Below are positions 61,500 through 64,000 of a stretch of 64,000 bases of DNA, piece by piece; the stretch's first letter is position 1, and each line of letters begins with the position of its first letter. The DNA is taken from contig CM072891.1 in NCBI GenBank assembly GCA_037013685.1, positions 14,732,501 through 14,796,500 on the forward strand, read 5' to 3'. Origin of the DNA: Acridotheres tristis (Eukaryota > Chordata > Aves > Passeriformes > Sturnidae). The translations under genes were made by a program, and so were the position numbers. The notes below the pieces were generated by a model, which searched no databases, had not been told where the DNA came from, and saw nothing but the letters and a program-made list of their open reading frames with translations.

Positions 61500-61815
61500 C
61501 GCACAACAAACCAAACCCCGAGGAAAAGACTTGGCCCTTGCTTTCAGCTTAAGTCAAACACTGCTCCACCCCACTTCGTGTCCTCAACTTTCCTCAGTTT
61601 TGTTCACGTGTAGCACCCAGTCCTTCCCAATTCCTCTGGAGAGCAGATGGGAAACAGAGGGTCCAGGATTAGCACAGAACCATTCCTGCCTGCTTCTCCT
61701 CTGGTCACCCACAGCTGGGGTCCCTCGGGGCTGTTTCTGTCCCAGGGCACGTCAGAATTGGTTGTCAGTGGCCTGGGGCAGTTCATGCCCTCCTCAAGCA
61801 CAATATGCTCTTCTC
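61500..61815. other. GC-rich patch of unknown origin
   Basis: This stretch is clearly richer in G and C than either flank, contains several CpGs (rare elsewhere) and holds open frames on both strands (119 codons plus, 65 codons minus). The minus frame has no recognised domain. The plus segment ends near a TTTAACAGGAACTG string. It could be an unclassified interspersed repeat such as an LTR, an old pseudogene, or a small regulatory island. I could not find terminal repeats, a target duplication or a family match. Confidence 0.35.
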
Positions 61816-62210
61816 GACTTTAACAGGAACTGACATATTTATTTTTTGCAGGTGGTTTTGAATTTATTTTTTTTTTTACTGACATCTGATAGAATTTCAG
61901 AAAATTTAATCAAGAAATTAAATTCCTGCTACAGAGGGTAGCTAAACAACAGCAAAACACTAAGAAGGGCTGAAATACAAGTTTCAGTCACTTGCTAAAA
62001 GCGAGATTCTTTCTGCATCAGTGCATGAAAAGGCATGGTGTGCAATGGGAGCTGCAGCTTCCTGGATGGATGTAGGGTGTGACAGGAAGATACTATCTTG
62101 TTAAATATCTTGTTTGGGTTTTTTGAGAATAAGAATGGTGTATGTCCTAGCTGCAGCTCATTTACTGTGAAGATTTGGTTCCTTTTAGTTTTTCCTCACT
62201 TCTTTTTCAG
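61816..62210. other. Unique noncoding sequence ending in a strong pyrimidine tract
   Basis: Nothing is recognised apart from the long pyrimidine-rich tract at about 62,178-62,208, which precedes the candidate exon. Confidence 0.5.
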
Positions 62211-62373
62211 AACTGCTACTTGGGCTGCATTGGCCATTACAAAAGTAAATTTGGACATAAAGCCTGAAATCCTAATGAAGAGAAATGAGATGCTAATGGA
62301 GACACTAGGATCAGGATCAAGGTCACTATGTACGGGAAAACAGCTTGCTGAAATGGCTGGTTTAAAAACCTGA
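62211..62373 (+). CDS. Candidate terminal coding exon, unrecognised
   Basis: A long pyrimidine tract ending in TTTTTCAG at 62,210 makes a very strong acceptor. After one leftover base (or as part of a longer frame from 62,098) a frame stays open for about 53 codons and ends with TGA at 62,371-62,373. It begins TATWAALAITKVNLDIKPE and later reads MKRNEMLMETLGSG. Its residue mix is coding-like, but no family is recognised. GAG followed by GTGAAA overlaps the stop and could act as a donor. A second frame reads NCYLGCIGHYKSK but stops after 19 codons. No partner exon was found. Confidence 0.22.
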
Positions 62374-63208
62374 GGTGAAACATATGTAACCAGTATTTTT
62401 CTTCTGTGAACTGAAAAGCATATTTCTCTTGTTAATGAGAAACATAATCTTTCTGAAGTTGAATTTTTCAACTGGGTTTATAGGGTTGCCCTTTTTCCCC
62501 TCCCCCCCCAGTTGCTATCCTACTTTTAGAAAATGATACAAAGATTTTCTTTTCATTTTGCAACATGTGGCAATGAATAAATACCCTTACTTGGATTAGA
62601 GACCAACAAAAGTTATGGTAACACTTTTGCATTCAGGAATATTCTTCAATTAAATCCCTTGATATGTAAAAGAACACTCCTTCCCTCAGTATCTGTATAA
62701 AACTCTCCAACGGTCCTACGATTTTATATATTGCACTGATTTCTGCAGTGACATGTTGATTATGGAACTTTTTCTGAAGACAAAGACTACATTTTTTTTC
62801 AAAGATAATTTCCCCTCAGTGCTGTACTGGACTCAGGTATACACAACTGTATTGTGCCTTAGCAGAAGGCAGTGGATGCAAAAATAAATTCTTTTAGCAT
62901 GACTGCCTGTAAAAGTTATTTGGGCTGAGTTATTTTACCTCTCATTTGCAAAGGGCTAAAATATTTCTGCTCAGCTGCATGGAGTAACTCATTAAAACGT
63001 GGCAACACCTCCACAAGTTTAAGCCATGTGTGGCTTCCCACTCTGAGCAGCTCAGTCCAGGTGCTCATATTTATAGGATAACAATCAAGCCAATGTAGTC
63101 ACAGGATTAATCTTATGTGGCTCCAGATGTGTGGGAATGAATGTGTTTATATGTAGGTTCACAGAAATAGCTGATAAATATAATTTTATATCAGTAAGTA
63201 TTAGAGGC
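62374..63208. other. Unique noncoding sequence
   Basis: No gene recognised. A C-rich run lies at about 62,500-62,511. Confidence 0.5.
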
Positions 63209-63248
63209 AAAAATAAAATAAAATAAAATAAAATAAAATAAAATAAAA
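63209..63248 (+). repeat. (AAAAT)8 pentanucleotide microsatellite
   Basis: Eight near-perfect AAAAT units run from 63,209 to 63,248 with no interruption. Such a pure array is likely to vary in length between individuals. It is not preceded by a recognised retroposon, so it is not clearly a LINE or SINE tail. Confidence 0.95.
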
Positions 63249-64000
63249 GCTTACACCAGCAGCACTTGTCTTATACAGGGAACCAGTTCAGGTTTGTGTG
63301 TGCACAAGTAGCAGAAACAAAAGTTTCATTGGGATATTCCCTAAGCTCTGTAGTGAGATGATTCAAAGACTGATCTCCCAAAATAACAGAAATACAAGTT
63401 CTAAGAATGCCTCATTAGTACCAGGTAACATATGCATAACTGAAGCACATGCAAGTTTTGATGACTTCTTAATGCCACATAATGGGGGAAGCAGGGGGAA
63501 CAAAAAACCCGCTAAGCCACAAGTGATGAGTAGCTCTAGTGCCACAGGCCTTTACAGATTTCCTTGTGGTTTAGCTGGAGCTGTAGGAATGACCTTTGAG
63601 TGTTTTTATGCTAGTGACTGCATGACTCGTTTTTGTTCTAAATGCTGCTAAACATGCGGTTTTGCTGTGCCTGACCTTGTGCCTTATTCACTGCAACTGT
63701 TTCAAGTGACTTCGTGGGAACAGAATCGCAAAGCAAAAAGCTTTTCCATGGCGTTTATCCTTGGACCATCTGAGAGCTCAATGACTATTAATATTCCACT
63801 GTTGTTTTCTTATAAGGAGACAACATGATGCCCATCTTACATACAAAACAGAAGTTCAGAATATTTCAGATTAAAAAACCAGCTGAGCCACGATACAAAG
63901 AGACCAGGATTTTGGATTTCATAGTTTTTGGCACATACTAAGTAGCAGCAGCTGTGAGGGATCAGTGGCAGCCTGGTGGAGCACCGCTAACTGATGGTAC
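63249..64000. other. Unique noncoding sequence
   Basis: A 117-codon plus frame (63,298-63,651) has no recognised domain and no splice context that would support it. No repeat family recognised. Confidence 0.5.

Overview
This window looks like AT-rich, repeat-poor intergenic or intronic DNA from an avian nuclear chromosome. A crocodilian or turtle is less likely but cannot be excluded. The bird call rests on four things: the main recognisable repeats are CR1 LINE fragments; one CR1 copy carries its characteristic short 3' terminal repeat; there is one probable avian-type ERV LTR relic; and overall repeat density is low. There is no bacterial-style gene organisation, no CRISPR array, no recognisable tRNA or rRNA gene, and no host gene that I can name. 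Almost all open reading frames are short and lack recognisable domains, as expected by chance in AT-rich DNA.

Layout from left to right. 1-9,166 is mostly unique sequence, with one short coding-like segment behind a strong splice acceptor at 5,624-5,737 (+) and a T-rich (GTTT)n tract near 7.4 kb. A degenerate LTR-like element lies at about 9,167-9,565. A fossil CR1 ORF1 with an SGNH-type esterase domain lies on the minus strand at about 12,985-13,680. An old CR1 3' end, also minus, lies at about 14,590-14,730. From 14.7 to 51 kb the sequence is largely unique. It holds a very old L3/CR1-like remnant near 30.7 kb, coding-like segments with good splice sites on the minus strand at 35.0-36.8 kb, a self-complementary CA/GT tract at 39.15 kb, two perfect 10-bp-stem hairpins (21.64 and 42.68 kb), and several AT-rich blocks dense in homeodomain-type TAATTA/ATTA motifs.

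The right third holds the clearest mobile-element remains. On the plus strand a decayed ORF1 esterase (about 51,840-52,350) is followed within about 40 bp by a CR1 reverse-transcriptase C-terminus and 3' end (about 52,385-53,240). The endonuclease and most of the RT are missing between them. A second, minus-strand CR1 3' fragment occupies about 56,291-57,110. Other items are an exact 20-bp tandem duplication at 55,117, an unexplained GC-rich patch at about 61.5-61.8 kb, a second coding-like segment behind a strong acceptor at 62,211, and an (AAAAT)n microsatellite at 63,209.

I found no convincing previously undescribed biological system. The items most worth checking are the candidate exons, which would show whether an unrecognised transcript crosses the window, and the two esterase-domain relics, which can be aligned to each other from the sequence alone. 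No searches or alignments were run; family assignments come from pattern recognition.
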